DNA of 64,000 nt from Paraburkholderia sprentiae WSM5005 (GCF_001865575.2 NZ_CP017562.2:2108001-2172000), one strand, 5' to 3'. Shown: positions 42,014 through 51,364, counted from the first letter of the stretch. Notes: generated by a model not told the origin, from the letters alone. Numbers and translations are program-made.

Positions 42014-42697
42014 TCAGGTAGCCTGTCTCCGCGCGATTTCCATCACGATCCGACGCCGCGCGGCCAGGCCTTCAGCCGACCGTTGCCGGACCAGCTCGAC
42101 CACCGCTTGCGGCGCCAACGCCGGATCGCCCGCATCGAACGGCGGCGCCGGCGCGTATTCGAGTTCGAGCTGAATCGCCTGTGCCTCTTCGACGCCCGCC
42201 AGTTCGGCCGCCACGGTCAAGCCGAAATCGATGCCCGCCGTCACGCCGCCGCCGGTAATCAGATTGCCGTCGCGAACCACGCGTGCATGCGTCGGTATTG
42301 CGCCGAGCGGCTCCAGCAGCGAGTGGAATGCCCAGTGAGTCGTCGCGCGCCGCCCGCGCAGCAAACCGGCCGCGCCAAGCAGCAACGCACCGGTGCACAC
42401 CGACGTCACGTAGCGCGCGCTCGCGGCCTGGCGGCGTACGAAGTCGATCGTTTGCGCGTCTTGCAACAGGTCGGTCACGCCGCTTCCGCCCGGCACACAA
42501 ATCACGTCGAGCGGCGGGCAGCTTTCGTAAGTCGTGCTCGGCGTCAGCACGAGCCCGTTGCTCGACACTACGGGGTCCCGCGTCTTCCAGACCAGATGCA
42601 TCGTGGCGCCCGGCAACGATGCGAGCACGTCATGCGGGCCGGTCAGATCGAGTTGCTGTACTTTCGGAAACACCAGAAAACCGATTTGCAGGTTCAT
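42014..42697 (-). CDS. DJ-1/PfpI-family protein, isonitrile hydratase-like
   Basis: A 227-residue DJ-1 superfamily protein. The nucleophile Cys lies in YVTSVCTGALLLGAAGLLRGRRATTHW, closely like Pseudomonas isonitrile hydratase InhA, which turns isonitriles into N-formamides. The acidic partner region at the start is FLVFPKVQQLDLTGPHDVL. It is divergent from a GlxA-type regulator, which could control it. Substrate use is inferred from family only. Confidence 0.8.
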   Translation of the reverse strand: MNLQIGFLVFPKVQQLDLTGPHDVLASLPGATMHLVWKTRDPVVSSNGLVLTPSTTYESCPPLDVICVPGGSGVTDLLQDAQTIDFVRRQAASARYVTSVCTGALLLGAAGLLRGRRATTHWAFHSLLEPLGAIPTHARVVRDGNLITGGGVTAGIDFGLTVAAELAGVEEAQAIQLELEYAPAPPFDAGDPALAPQAVVELVRQRSAEGLAARRRIVMEIARRQAT

Positions 42698-42855
42698 AGC
42701 GATGCCTTAATCGAAGAGAGATCGAAACACGTCATTGGCCACTGTTTCCAGATGGACGGATCGATTCTATGCGGGTAGTCTTTGGCAAGACTGCCATTCA
42801 CCCCTTGGTTTCTGCCAGGCACGCGCGCTCTCTTTCCCAGCACTACCTACACGAT

Positions 42856-43830
42856 ATGTCCAGCCCTCCCCGCTCCATCGTGCTGCTCGCGTTCCCCAAC
42901 ATGCAATTGCTGGACGTCAGCGGTCCACTGCAGGTATTCGCTTCCGCCAATGAACTCGTCACGCAGCGCGGGCTCGACACGCTCTACGCGCCACACGTCG
43001 TGGCAGCCGAAGGCGGGCCCGTCACGTCGTCGTCAGGCCTCGCGGTGCTTGCCGGTTCGCTACGTTCGGTGAAGGCGCCGGTCGATACGCTGATCGTTCC
43101 CGGCGGCTGGGGCATTCGCGAGGCATTGGCCGATCGTCGTCTGATCCGCTGGACGCAGCGCCAGGCGCCGCATTGCAGACGCGTCGCCTCGGTCTGCTCG
43201 GGCGCGTTCCTGCTGGCCGAGGCGGGGCTACTCGACGGCCGGCGCGTCGCCACGCATTGGGGGCGTTGCGACGAACTCGCGCAGGCGTATCCGCAACTGC
43301 ATGTCGAAGCCGATCCGATCTTCATTCGCGACGGCGCGATCTGGACATCGGCGGGCGTCACGGCCGGTATCGACCTCGCGCTGGCCATGCTCGAAGAAGA
43401 TCACGGACGCGCGTTGGCGCTCGAGGTCGCGCGCGAACTCGTCGTGTTTCTGAAGCGGCCGGGTGGTCAGTCGCAATTCAGCGCGACGCTCTCGCTGCAA
43501 CATGCCGACGACCGTTTCGGCGAATTGCATGCTTGGATGACATCGCATCTCGCGTCCGACCTGTCGGTCCCCGCGCTCGCGCGACGGCTTCATATGAGCG
43601 AGCGCAGCTTCATGCGCCACTACAAGGCGCAAACGGGCCGCACGCCCGCCCGCGCGGTCGAGCAGCTGCGCATCGAAACGGCACAGCGCTTGCTGAGCGA
43701 AACGTCCTGGTCGATTAAACGGATCGCGACGCGATGTGGATTCGGCAGCGAGGAAACCATGCGCTGCAGCTTCGTGCGTCAGCTGCGCGTGGCGCCGCAG
43801 GTGTATCGCGAGCGTTTTTCGTCGACGTGA
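42856..43830 (+). CDS. GlxA-family transcriptional regulator (DJ-1 domain plus AraC HTH)
   Basis: A 324-residue regulator joining an amidotransferase-like DJ-1 domain (residues about 8-190, with VASVCSGAFLLAEAGLLDGRRVATHW) to an AraC-type DNA-binding domain (residues about 215-315: LSVPALARRLHMSERSFMRHYKAQTG, then WSIKRIATRCGFGSEETMRCSF). The ATG at 42856 is preferred to one 29 codons upstream because it fits family length. It shares a promoter region with the isonitrile-hydratase-like gene on the other strand. Confidence 0.85.
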   Translation: MSSPPRSIVLLAFPNMQLLDVSGPLQVFASANELVTQRGLDTLYAPHVVAAEGGPVTSSSGLAVLAGSLRSVKAPVDTLIVPGGWGIREALADRRLIRWTQRQAPHCRRVASVCSGAFLLAEAGLLDGRRVATHWGRCDELAQAYPQLHVEADPIFIRDGAIWTSAGVTAGIDLALAMLEEDHGRALALEVARELVVFLKRPGGQSQFSATLSLQHADDRFGELHAWMTSHLASDLSVPALARRLHMSERSFMRHYKAQTGRTPARAVEQLRIETAQRLLSETSWSIKRIATRCGFGSEETMRCSFVRQLRVAPQVYRERFSST

Positions 43831-43838
43831 CGTCCTCG

Positions 43839-43861
43839 GCGGGCGCGCGAAGCACGCCCGC
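43839..43861. terminator. Hairpin between convergent genes
   Basis: GCGGGCG (43839-43845) pairs with CGCCCGC (43855-43861) around a 9-nt loop, eight bases after the GlxA-type stop and ten bases before the end of the convergent gene. No T-run follows. Confidence 0.5.
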
Positions 43862-43871
43862 TCGACATCGC

Positions 43872-44438
43872 TTAGAAGCGATGTTTGACGATGAGCGTCG
43901 CGCCCGTATCGTGCGAATGCAGAATCGCCACGCGCGCGGTGCCGGAGAACACCCAGTCGTTGATCGTCAAAGATAAGCGTCGCTGCGGTGACGCACCGAT
44001 CGACAATACTGAGCTGTTCATCTGAACGATGGACACTTGCGGCGCGGTCGATGGGCCCAGGTGCAAAGGATTCGAAGCATCCTGCGCGGCAGTCCGCGCA
44101 CCGGGTTCGGACACCGGTGCGAACTCCGGTCCTGACGACGCCAGCGCCTTCGCGGTACCGAGCTGGACATCGCGCGTCACGTCCACGCTATAAAAGTTCT
44201 GCATTTGCGGATAGAACGGCTCGCCCTGATCGCCCTGATACTCCATCGCATAGCGCTGCTGCTCGAAGTAGTGCCGAGGCTCGGGAATCGGCGGCACGAC
44301 TTCGACGGGCGACGCGACGATGTTGGCCATCATCATCATCATTGGTTCGGGCGCATCGCCGGTGGGGCCGCCCGCAAACGCGTAGCCGCTCATCACGATG
44401 AATATCGCTCCGACAACCCTCTCGTTTTGGCACGTCAT
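43872..44438 (-). CDS. Secreted protein of unknown function
   Basis: A 188-residue protein with a signal peptide (VVGAIFIVMSGYAFAGG) and GGAGG five bases before the ATG. The mature part is Pro- and Gln-rich early on, carries an unusual run of five Met (PEPMMMMMANIV, encoded by ATG repeats), and ends in alternating hydrophobic strands (RRLSLTINDWVFSG, VAILHSHDTGATLIVKHRF) with a terminal Phe, which hints at outer-membrane or periplasmic beta structure. No family is recognised. It lies about 300 bases downstream of mxaL on the same strand but is probably separate. Confidence 0.6.
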   Translation of the reverse strand: MTCQNERVVGAIFIVMSGYAFAGGPTGDAPEPMMMMMANIVASPVEVVPPIPEPRHYFEQQRYAMEYQGDQGEPFYPQMQNFYSVDVTRDVQLGTAKALASSGPEFAPVSEPGARTAAQDASNPLHLGPSTAPQVSIVQMNSSVLSIGASPQRRLSLTINDWVFSGTARVAILHSHDTGATLIVKHRF

Positions 44439-44737
44439 CCATGCCTCCGTGAAGGAATTGAAACGTCACATGACTCGGCGCTCAGGTCGAACCGCGCGTC
44501 TTACAGCGTCGCTTGCATTCAGACATTGTAGTCAGTCATTCGCGGACCGGTAGGTCAATGTGCGAGGCGATGCGTGACAGCGCTGTCAGCCACCCAAGAC
44601 CGGCAAAAGCGACTGGCGCGAGCCGCGCGAGCCGAACGCTCCCGGCAACTCTTGCGAGGTGCGCGAAGCGATCATGCGGTTCGATTGGATGCCTGCCTCT
44701 TCAACCGTTGCAGCATCAACGGTCGCGCTTGCGGGAG

Positions 44738-45733
44738 TCAGTCGACCCGCGTGGGCCGGCCATTGAATGCCGGCGCAACGAGCGAAACGATGGTTCGAAT
44801 GCGCTTTGGCCAGCCGCGCGGCCATGCGAAAACGGCATCGGGCATGAAGCGCGCGACCAGCAGCAGCAACGCGAGTAGCGCGGGACACCAGCGCAGATCG
44901 GTCGGCACCGGTTCGCGTCGGGCGAAGCGCGCATCGAGCAGCGCATCGCCGAACGAAGTCACGTTCAGCAGGCGCCGATAATCGAGGCCAGTCTGCCCCG
45001 CCACCGACGCCAGATACTCGCCTCGCAATTCCGACAACTCCTCGTGCGCTTGCGCCTGCCCACCGGAGCCTGGCGCAGGCGGGGCCTGGATCACATCGTC
45101 GGCCTGCCAGAAGCCGATCCGGTTGCCGCCCGCGTCGGTCTTCGGAATGGCGGCGGGCTGGTCGCCGCCCACGCCGATCAGCCAGCCCCTGATCCGCGCG
45201 GCGTTGATGCCCTCCATCAGCGGGCGCGACGCCGACACCGGCGGCGCCTCCTGCCCATCGGTGACGAACGCGATGGCCGCGCCGCCGCTCACCTGCTGCG
45301 CGACGCGCACGGCCGAATAGACGCCGCCCTCGGCAATGCGGCTCCAGTTGGTCCAGCGCATGCGCCCGTCGATGCCGTCGAGCGACACGAGCAACGCGTC
45401 GTAGTTGCCGCAGACTTCGACCGGCGACATCAGCAGCAGCACCCGCTGCCCGGTGAAGACGCTCCAACCTACCTTCGAGCCGCACGGCAAGCGCCCGAGC
45501 GCGTCGCGCATCGCGGCCTGGGCGAATTTGAGCCGGCTGACCGGGGCGCCGTCGAGCACCATGTCCTCGACGTCCATGCTTTGCGTGATATCGAACGTCA
45601 CGATGTAGTGGAACGTGTTGCGCGGCAACGTGACCTCCGGCATCGCGACCGCCGCGATCAACGCGACCAGCGCAAGCGGCGTCAACGCGTGCCGCCATCT
45701 TGCGAAGCCGCGCTTGCGCGAGACGCGGCTCAT
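44738..45733 (-). CDS. mxaL: MxaL-like von Willebrand A protein
   Basis: A 331-residue membrane-anchored VWA protein: N-terminal helix (residues about 14-34), then the metal-site motif in IVTFDITQSMD (D-x-T-x-S), and a second helix near residue 295 (CPALLALLLLVARFM). It is the last gene of the run mxaS-A-C-K-L and overlaps mxaK by four bases. In methylotrophs MxaL, with MxaA, C and K, is needed to load calcium into MxaFI methanol dehydrogenase. Here it accompanies xoxF instead. The ATG at 45733 follows the coupled layout; longer upstream frames are shadows. No mxaD follows: the 299 bases after it hold no gene. Confidence 0.8.
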   Translation of the reverse strand: MSRVSRKRGFARWRHALTPLALVALIAAVAMPEVTLPRNTFHYIVTFDITQSMDVEDMVLDGAPVSRLKFAQAAMRDALGRLPCGSKVGWSVFTGQRVLLLMSPVEVCGNYDALLVSLDGIDGRMRWTNWSRIAEGGVYSAVRVAQQVSGGAAIAFVTDGQEAPPVSASRPLMEGINAARIRGWLIGVGGDQPAAIPKTDAGGNRIGFWQADDVIQAPPAPGSGGQAQAHEELSELRGEYLASVAGQTGLDYRRLLNVTSFGDALLDARFARREPVPTDLRWCPALLALLLLVARFMPDAVFAWPRGWPKRIRTIVSLVAPAFNGRPTRVD

Positions 45734-46275
45734 GGCAAGTCCTGGCTCTGCGGGTCGCGCAGTGTGACGTTGTGCTGCTCTTTCACATCGGGACCGGCGA
45801 GCGTGGACGGCGTTTCCGGCGCAAGCCACAGCGCACGCTCGAGGTTGTAGCGCGCATCCCAATCGTCGGGCGCCGCGCGCAGCGCAAGCCGGTAGCGCGC
45901 CTTCGCCTCGCCGAGCATCGCGACAGACCTGACCGCCTGCGCGGTGTCGCCGCCGCCCTCGCGTAGGTACAGGTTGCCGAGATCGAACAGCGCGGCGCGG
46001 CCCACTTCGTCGGGCGGCCTTCCGTCAGGGATCAGGCCGTTGTAAAGCCGCGCCGCCGCGTCGTAGGCGCCCGCTTTCGACAGCGCGATCGCGCGGGCCA
46101 GCTGAACCTCGCGCGCGTCGTCGCCGGCATGCTGCTCGCGCGAAGCGGCGTTCGTCGCGACAATGGCCTGATCGATCCGCTGCGCGTGTTGCAGACGAAC
46201 GAAGCCATAAGCGGCCCACGCGGCGCAGCAGATCGCCGCGGTGCCGAACAGCGAGTGGATCAACGTGCGCCTCAT
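45730..46275 (-). CDS. mxaK: MxaK-like protein
   Basis: A 181-residue protein with one N-terminal membrane helix (IHSLFGTAAICCAAWAAYGFV) and a tetratricopeptide-like helical body (ALFDLGNLYLREGG, ARYRLALRAAPDDWDARYNLERALWLAPE). This matches MxaK, a membrane-anchored accessory factor of methanol dehydrogenase maturation. Both ends overlap the neighbours by ATGA, so it is translated together with mxaC and mxaL. Confidence 0.8.
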   Translation of the reverse strand: MRRTLIHSLFGTAAICCAAWAAYGFVRLQHAQRIDQAIVATNAASREQHAGDDAREVQLARAIALSKAGAYDAAARLYNGLIPDGRPPDEVGRAALFDLGNLYLREGGGDTAQAVRSVAMLGEAKARYRLALRAAPDDWDARYNLERALWLAPETPSTLAGPDVKEQHNVTLRDPQSQDLP

Positions 46276-47258
46276 GCCCAGCTCCTGAGCTGCAACTGGT
46301 GCAGCACCACCAGCAGCGCCGAACAGAACAACGCGAGCGCGAAACAGTACGGACTCAGGTCCTGGCGAGGCAGATGCTCGACGAACGTGGTCGTCGCGTT
46401 CTGCTGTCGGTTGATCTCCGCGATCGCCGCCATCATCCCCTTCGGGTCTTCGGCCTGGAATAACCGGTAGGGCGTCCTGAGCGTCAGAAAGAAACGATGC
46501 AGTTGCGCTTCGGCCGAGCTTGCGCTGACGGGCAGCCTCGCGTTCAGATCGGGACTGAAGACGCTGCTGCGCAGGTAGATGAAGTACAGCGCGATCTGGT
46601 TGCGTCGCAGCCCCGACTCGATGCGCCGGCGCATCGGTTCGTCGAGCAGCGCGCCGCCATCTGAGACCAGCACGATCGCGCGGCGCCCCGACGACAGGCG
46701 CCCGTCGAACTGCCCGATCGCCGCGAGCATGCCGCGATCGAGCTCGGTGTCCGGCATGCCGCGGCCAATCGCCGTGGCCGCGACCGCGGCCTCGATCACA
46801 CGATGGTCGTACGTGAACGGCATCGCCAGCACGGGGTTGGTGCCGAACATCATGAACGCGAGCCGGTCGTTCGGCCGCTGCTCGACGAAGCGCGTCAACG
46901 CCGCGCGCGCCACGTGGTTCTTGGAGTCGCCGCGCGGCGACTCGACGCCCTTGCTGCCCATCGGCTCGTCCATGCTCGCGCTGCGGTCCATCAGGATCAG
47001 GATCTGCGCGCCGCTGCCTGTGCGCAGCACCTGCAACTGCGAGCGCCCCGGCCCCGCCAGCCCGACGACGATCGCGGCGATCGCCAGCGCCGCGCCGCCG
47101 CGCGCGAGCCAACCGGCCACGCGGCCGAGTTCGTCGGCGGGCAGCCACGCGACGCTCGAAAACACCAGCGTGTCGCTGCGTCGCCGCAGCAGCGGCAGCG
47201 CGGCGAGCGGCAGCAGAACCAGCATCCACGGAAAGGCGAAGTCGAGGCCGATGGTCAT
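46272..47258 (-). CDS. mxaC: MxaC-like von Willebrand A protein
   Basis: A 328-residue VWA membrane protein. Helices near residues 8-25 and 58-75 precede the VWA domain, whose metal motif is ILILMDRSASMDEP (D-x-S-x-S) with the later Thr/Asp in FMMFGTNPV and VLVSDGG. A final helix (CFALALFCSALLVVL) lies near the C-terminus. BatA-like proteins share this layout, but the place between mxaA and mxaK supports MxaC. It overlaps both neighbours by four bases. Confidence 0.82.
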   Translation of the reverse strand: MTIGLDFAFPWMLVLLPLAALPLLRRRSDTLVFSSVAWLPADELGRVAGWLARGGAALAIAAIVVGLAGPGRSQLQVLRTGSGAQILILMDRSASMDEPMGSKGVESPRGDSKNHVARAALTRFVEQRPNDRLAFMMFGTNPVLAMPFTYDHRVIEAAVAATAIGRGMPDTELDRGMLAAIGQFDGRLSSGRRAIVLVSDGGALLDEPMRRRIESGLRRNQIALYFIYLRSSVFSPDLNARLPVSASSAEAQLHRFFLTLRTPYRLFQAEDPKGMMAAIAEINRQQNATTTFVEHLPRQDLSPYCFALALFCSALLVVLHQLQLRSWA

Positions 47259-48163
47259 CGCTGATGGCGCCTCTCCGCCCGATACAACGCACGGCACAGC
47301 CCGTGCAATGACAGCTCGCCGGGATTCTCGAAGGCATTCGGCGCGGGCCTGAAAAAGCGCTCGGACGATGCGTGATAGAAACGTTCGAGCTGCGCGCGCA
47401 GCGGTTGCAGATACGGCGCGCGCGCGAGCAACGCGGATAGCGAGCCGGCATGCACGACCTGGCCGGCGGTTTCGTTCAGCGCGCGATGCAGGCACACCCA
47501 CGCCTCGCTCGATGCGGCGGCGGGCGCCTCCGGCAGCCGTTGCATCCGCCGCCACGCACGCGCGAACGGCAGCCGCGCCGATTCGCGCCGGTTGCGCGCC
47601 CACCACCAGCAGGCCCACGCGAGCAGCGTCGCGAGCAGCAGGCCGAGCGCCCATGCGATCTGCCGACGCCAGCCGGCCGTATCCAGCATCGGCGCCTGAC
47701 GATCGGGCCGCAGCGGCTGCAAGTCCCCCGCGGCGAACGCCGTTTGCGGCGTCAACGGTCCGATGCTCGCCGGCCATTCGGCGACCTGCAGTTGCGTGCC
47801 CGCCGCGGACGTCAGGCTCAACGCGGGCAAGGTGATCTGCGTGAGCGTCTGCGGCGCGTTGACCACCTGATACGCGATCACCATCCACTTGCGGCCGTGG
47901 TCGTCGGTTTCGAGCGTCGCGGGCCGGCGTTCGAGCCACACGCCCGTGCGCCCGACCGAAGGCGGCGTGACGGCGCCCACGTCGCGACCGTTGGCCTCCA
48001 GCAACACCCGCTGCGTCAGCACATCGCCGAGCACATAACCGAACGCGCGCGGCTCCTGAACCAGCGCGGTCACCGCGGCGGCACTGGCCGTCGCGCACGC
48101 GGCGCCGCATAGCGACGCAATCAGCACGCGCATCGCCGCCCGCCGCGCGACACCACTGCTCAT
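47255..48163 (-). CDS. mxaA: MxaA-like protein
   Basis: A 302-residue protein with a signal sequence (VLIASLCGAACATASAAA), a periplasmic beta-rich domain of about 150 residues (YVLGDVLTQRVLLEANGRDV), one transmembrane helix (IAWALGLLLATLLAWACWWWA) and a cytoplasmic helical tail. This is the MxaA arrangement. It starts 12 bases after mxaS. No good ribosome site is seen, so coupling is likely. The paired work with MxaC, K and L in metal insertion is known from calcium methanol dehydrogenase systems. Confidence 0.78.
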   Translation of the reverse strand: MSSGVARRAAMRVLIASLCGAACATASAAAVTALVQEPRAFGYVLGDVLTQRVLLEANGRDVGAVTPPSVGRTGVWLERRPATLETDDHGRKWMVIAYQVVNAPQTLTQITLPALSLTSAAGTQLQVAEWPASIGPLTPQTAFAAGDLQPLRPDRQAPMLDTAGWRRQIAWALGLLLATLLAWACWWWARNRRESARLPFARAWRRMQRLPEAPAAASSEAWVCLHRALNETAGQVVHAGSLSALLARAPYLQPLRAQLERFYHASSERFFRPAPNAFENPGELSLHGLCRALYRAERRHQR

Positions 48164-48174
48164 GCCGCGCGCGC

Positions 48175-49098
48175 TCACGCCGTCATCTCCAGAAAGTAGC
48201 GCGACATTGCTTCCGGATCGAACCCGCCTTCGACATAAAACGGCCGGATGCCACGCGCATCGAACCCGGCGTCGAGTTCGTCGCGACGGCGCGCGACGCC
48301 TTCGCGCCAGCGTTCGCGCACGCCTCGGGAGAGCCATACGCGACGCTCCTCGCCGGACTCGGCATCGTTGACGGCGAGCAGCGACGCGTGCTGCGGCGGC
48401 GTGATCTCGGCCGCGTCCCACACGACCATCGGCACCACGCACGCATGCACCAGCATGTCGAGTACCGGCGACAGTTGCGCGAGCGGCCAGTGGAAGTCGG
48501 ACACGACGAACACGAGCGCCTGGCGTCCAGCGATACGGATCGCGCAACGCCGCAAGCCCTCGACCGCCGCGCGCCCGGGCTGACGGTCGGCCTGACCGTC
48601 GGGCTGACCATCGGCCTCACCACCCGTCCGACGATCCGCCGCATCACTCGCGCATTCGCGCAACATGCTCGCGAGCAGCGTGCCGGTGCCTCGGCCGGTG
48701 CGCGCCGGCATGAACAGATCGTCGCGCTCGCCGCTATCGAAGGCCAGCATGCCGAGCCGGTCGCCGACCCGAAACGCGCTATGGCCGAGCGCCTCGACGA
48801 AATCGGCGGCGACCTGCAGCTTCGTTTGACGGCTGCCGAACCGCATCGAGCCCGACACGTCGACGATCACGAACACCGGCACCGCGACGCGCTGCAAATG
48901 CACGCGCACGAGCCACTCATCGCGCGCGGCGCGCAAGCTCGCGCGCAGATCGAGACGGCGCGGGTCCGGATAGTCGAACAGCCGGCCGTGCATCGCGAAC
49001 TGCTGACCCGAGCCGAAGCTCGAGCCCGGATGCGAGCCGGGCCGCGCGCCGGCCGCGCGCATCGGCAGACGGTAGTGGAATTCCGCGGTGCCGTTCAT
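48175..49098 (-). CDS. mxaS: MxaS-like DUF58 protein
   Basis: A 307-residue protein of the DUF58/VWA-like group. The start HYRLPMRAAGARPGSHPG leads to FDYPDPRRLDLRASLR, then the VWA-like metal motif FVIVDVSGSMRFGS, ALVFVVSDFHWPL and a C-terminal YFLEM. MxaS acts with the MoxR ATPase in methanol dehydrogenase maturation. An in-frame 12-bp tandem repeat (48577-48624) adds a low-complexity Gly/Gln/Asp insert in the middle. It begins 20 bases after moxR and has no evident ribosome site. Confidence 0.75.
   Translation of the reverse strand: MNGTAEFHYRLPMRAAGARPGSHPGSSFGSGQQFAMHGRLFDYPDPRRLDLRASLRAARDEWLVRVHLQRVAVPVFVIVDVSGSMRFGSRQTKLQVAADFVEALGHSAFRVGDRLGMLAFDSGERDDLFMPARTGRGTGTLLASMLRECASDAADRRTGGEADGQPDGQADRQPGRAAVEGLRRCAIRIAGRQALVFVVSDFHWPLAQLSPVLDMLVHACVVPMVVWDAAEITPPQHASLLAVNDAESGEERRVWLSRGVRERWREGVARRRDELDAGFDARGIRPFYVEGGFDPEAMSRYFLEMTA
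48577..48624. repeat. 12-bp tandem repeat inside mxaS (four units)
   Basis: Four consecutive 12-bp units: GGGCTGACGGTC, GGCCTGACCGTC, GGGCTGACCATC, GGCCTCACCACC. In the protein they encode an insert rich in Gly, Gln and Asp (GGEADGQPDGQADRQPG). The unit length is a multiple of three, so copy-number change would not break the frame. Confidence 0.8.
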
Positions 49099-49118
49099 CG
49101 TGGTGCGCGCGCGGGCGT

Positions 49119-50141
49119 TCAGCGAGGCACGGCGACGTTCGCGACGATCCGCGCGATCAGCGCTTCGGCCAATTGCTGGCGGCGCAGCTCGTAGATCGGC
49201 GTGAAGAACACGCGATGCCCGAGCGCCGGCAGCAGCACTTCGTGGATGTCCTCCGGAATCAGATGCGTGCGGCCCGCGAGCCACGCGACCACGCGCGCGG
49301 CCCGCAGCAGCGCGCTCATGCCGCGCGGACTCGCGCCCGCGAGAATCAACTGCTGCATGTCGACGCCGTCGAGCGCGATGCCGAACCGCAGCGGCGTCTC
49401 CGTCGCCTGCCAGATATCGAGCACGTAGCGCTCGATCGTCTCGCTCGCCTGCACAACCTGCTGGATGGCGGCGCCGATCCGGTTCAACTGTTCCCACGGC
49501 ACGATCGACGGCGTCAGTTGCGCCAGCAGGCCGTCGACGTCATGGAACATCGTGTCGAACACGAGGCTGCGCCGCGCGTCCACATCGGCCGGCGTCGGCA
49601 TATTCAGCTCGAACAGGAAGCGGTCGCGCGCCGCCGACGCGAGTTCGAAGGTCTCTTCCTTCTCGACCTTGTTGCGGTCGGCGTACACGGTCATGTGCGG
49701 AAAGCGGTGTTCGCGGCCGAACGCCCACACGGAGCGCTCGGCCATCGCGCGCAGCAAAAGCGATTGCACCTGCGGGCGCGCGCGATTGATCTCGTTGAAG
49801 AAGAAGGTGGTCAGTTGCTCGCCGTGGCGCAGCAGCGGGCCCGGCTCGATCCGCGGCTTGCCGTCGGCATCGACGTAGGTGTGATAGACGAGGTCGCCCG
49901 GCATCAGATCGATCGTGCCTTCGACGCGCTCGAAGTCGCCGCCGACCACGCGCGCGAACGCCCGCAACACAGTCGTCTTGCCGACGCCGACGCCGCCTTC
50001 GAGCAGCACGTGGCCGCGGGCGAACAGCGCGACGTTGATGAGCCTCAGCGTTTGCTGCTGGCCGACGACGACCCTCGCGACTTCGTCTTCGATCTGCTGG
50101 GCGTGAGAACGCCAGTCCTGAAGCTGCTCGCCGGAAACCAT
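49119..50141 (-). CDS. moxR: MoxR-family AAA+ ATPase (MxaR)
   Basis: A 340-residue AAA+ ATPase. Walker A is GGVGVGKTT (residues 49-57), Walker B is TFFFNEINRARPQ, and sensor-region residues follow in TVYADRNKVEKEETFELASAARDRF. The ATG at 50141 (MVSGEQLQDWR) has AAGGGG about ten bases upstream. MoxR proteins work as chaperone-like factors with VWA proteins; here mxaS, mxaC and mxaL follow in the same operon. It begins 212 bases after the end of the lysR gene, so it may have its own promoter. Confidence 0.88.
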   Translation of the reverse strand: MVSGEQLQDWRSHAQQIEDEVARVVVGQQQTLRLINVALFARGHVLLEGGVGVGKTTVLRAFARVVGGDFERVEGTIDLMPGDLVYHTYVDADGKPRIEPGPLLRHGEQLTTFFFNEINRARPQVQSLLLRAMAERSVWAFGREHRFPHMTVYADRNKVEKEETFELASAARDRFLFELNMPTPADVDARRSLVFDTMFHDVDGLLAQLTPSIVPWEQLNRIGAAIQQVVQASETIERYVLDIWQATETPLRFGIALDGVDMQQLILAGASPRGMSALLRAARVVAWLAGRTHLIPEDIHEVLLPALGHRVFFTPIYELRRQQLAEALIARIVANVAVPR

Positions 50142-50353
50142 CGCTGCGATCCCCTTCCGTGGTGACTGGCGTTGCTTGGCACGACGCCCCAAGGTCGGCG
50201 CGTTTCCCGACTCGCCAGCCTTCCGTTCAAGCACGGTTTATGCCGGTCACGCCAACGGGACGCAAGCGTTGAATTGAATCCGAAAAGTTGGCAGCCTGTC
50301 ACGGCAGCCGGGTACAGACTGTGCCATCGACGGTCGCGCAGATAGAAGGCTAG

Positions 50354-51358
50354 CTAGCGCTTCGCGCCGACCGGCGGTTTCGCAAACACCCCGGCAAACG
50401 CCGCATATTCCTGCTCCAGATGCAGCGCCGCATGGTCGAGCAGAAACTGCCGGAACATCACGCTGGTCGGCGAAAGCTGCTTCGAGCGCAGATGCACGAT
50501 CTGCCACGTGCGCTCGATCGGCGTGCCGTTCACGTCGAGTAGCGCGATCTCGCCGGTACGCAACTCCAGCTGCAACGTATGCAGCGAGATCAGACTCACG
50601 CCCATGCCCGCCATCACCGCCTGCTTGATCGTTTCGTTGCTGCCGAGCGTGATGGTTTTCACGGGCGTGAACAGATGCTGCCGGAACATCACCTCGGCAG
50701 CCATGCGGGTACCCGAGCCCGGTTCGCGCAGCAGGAAGGTGTCGCGGCGCAATTCCTGCAAATCGAAGCGGCGCGCGCCGCACAACGGATGATTCAGCGG
50801 CGCGATCACCACCTGGGGATGGTTCGCGAGCGGCTCGGCCGTCGTATCGAGTTCGGGGGGCGGGCGGCCCATGATCGCGAGATCGATCGCGTTGTCCTGC
50901 AGCAAACGCAGCAACGCGTCGCGATTGCCGACCGAGAAGTGCACGTCGACCTTCGGATAGAGATGCGAGTACATCGCCAGCAGTTTCGGCGCGAAGTAGG
51001 TCGCCGAACTGACGATGCCGACGTTGATCGAGCCGCTGTCGGCCTGCTTGAGCGACATCATCGCGTCTTCGGTATCCTTGATTTCGCCGAGAATGCGGCT
51101 CGCGTGATGGGTCAGTACCTCGCCCGCTTCGGTCAGCGTCAGCTTGCGCGCGACGCGCTCGAACAGGCGTAGGCCGACCGCATCTTCGAGCTGATGAATC
51201 TGCATCGACACCGCCGGCTGGGTCAGATGCAGTTCCTCGGCCGCGCGCGCGAAACTCGTATAGCGGCTCGCCACGACGAAGATCTGCAACTGCCTCAGGG
51301 TCAGCGTGCGAACGAAATTCAGCTTGACCCGGTTCGCCGCATAAGTCGCGTTCTGCAT
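50354..51358 (-). CDS. LysR-family regulator (CbbR-like) in the xox locus
   Basis: A 334-residue LysR-type regulator. The winged helix-turn-helix spans about residues 18-80 (LTLRQLQIFVVASRYTSFARAAEELHLTQPAVSMQIHQLEDAVG), followed by the linker helix and a two-lobe effector domain. The body resembles CbbR, regulator of Calvin-cycle genes (IMGRPPPELDTTAEPLANHPQVVIAPLNHPL). It starts seven bases after the preceding unknown gene, so it may be cotranscribed with xoxFGJ. A T-N11-A dyad upstream of xoxF is a possible binding site. Confidence 0.85.
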   Translation of the reverse strand: MQNATYAANRVKLNFVRTLTLRQLQIFVVASRYTSFARAAEELHLTQPAVSMQIHQLEDAVGLRLFERVARKLTLTEAGEVLTHHASRILGEIKDTEDAMMSLKQADSGSINVGIVSSATYFAPKLLAMYSHLYPKVDVHFSVGNRDALLRLLQDNAIDLAIMGRPPPELDTTAEPLANHPQVVIAPLNHPLCGARRFDLQELRRDTFLLREPGSGTRMAAEVMFRQHLFTPVKTITLGSNETIKQAVMAGMGVSLISLHTLQLELRTGEIALLDVNGTPIERTWQIVHLRSKQLSPTSVMFRQFLLDHAALHLEQEYAAFAGVFAKPPVGAKR

Positions 51359-51364
51359 TGGAAT

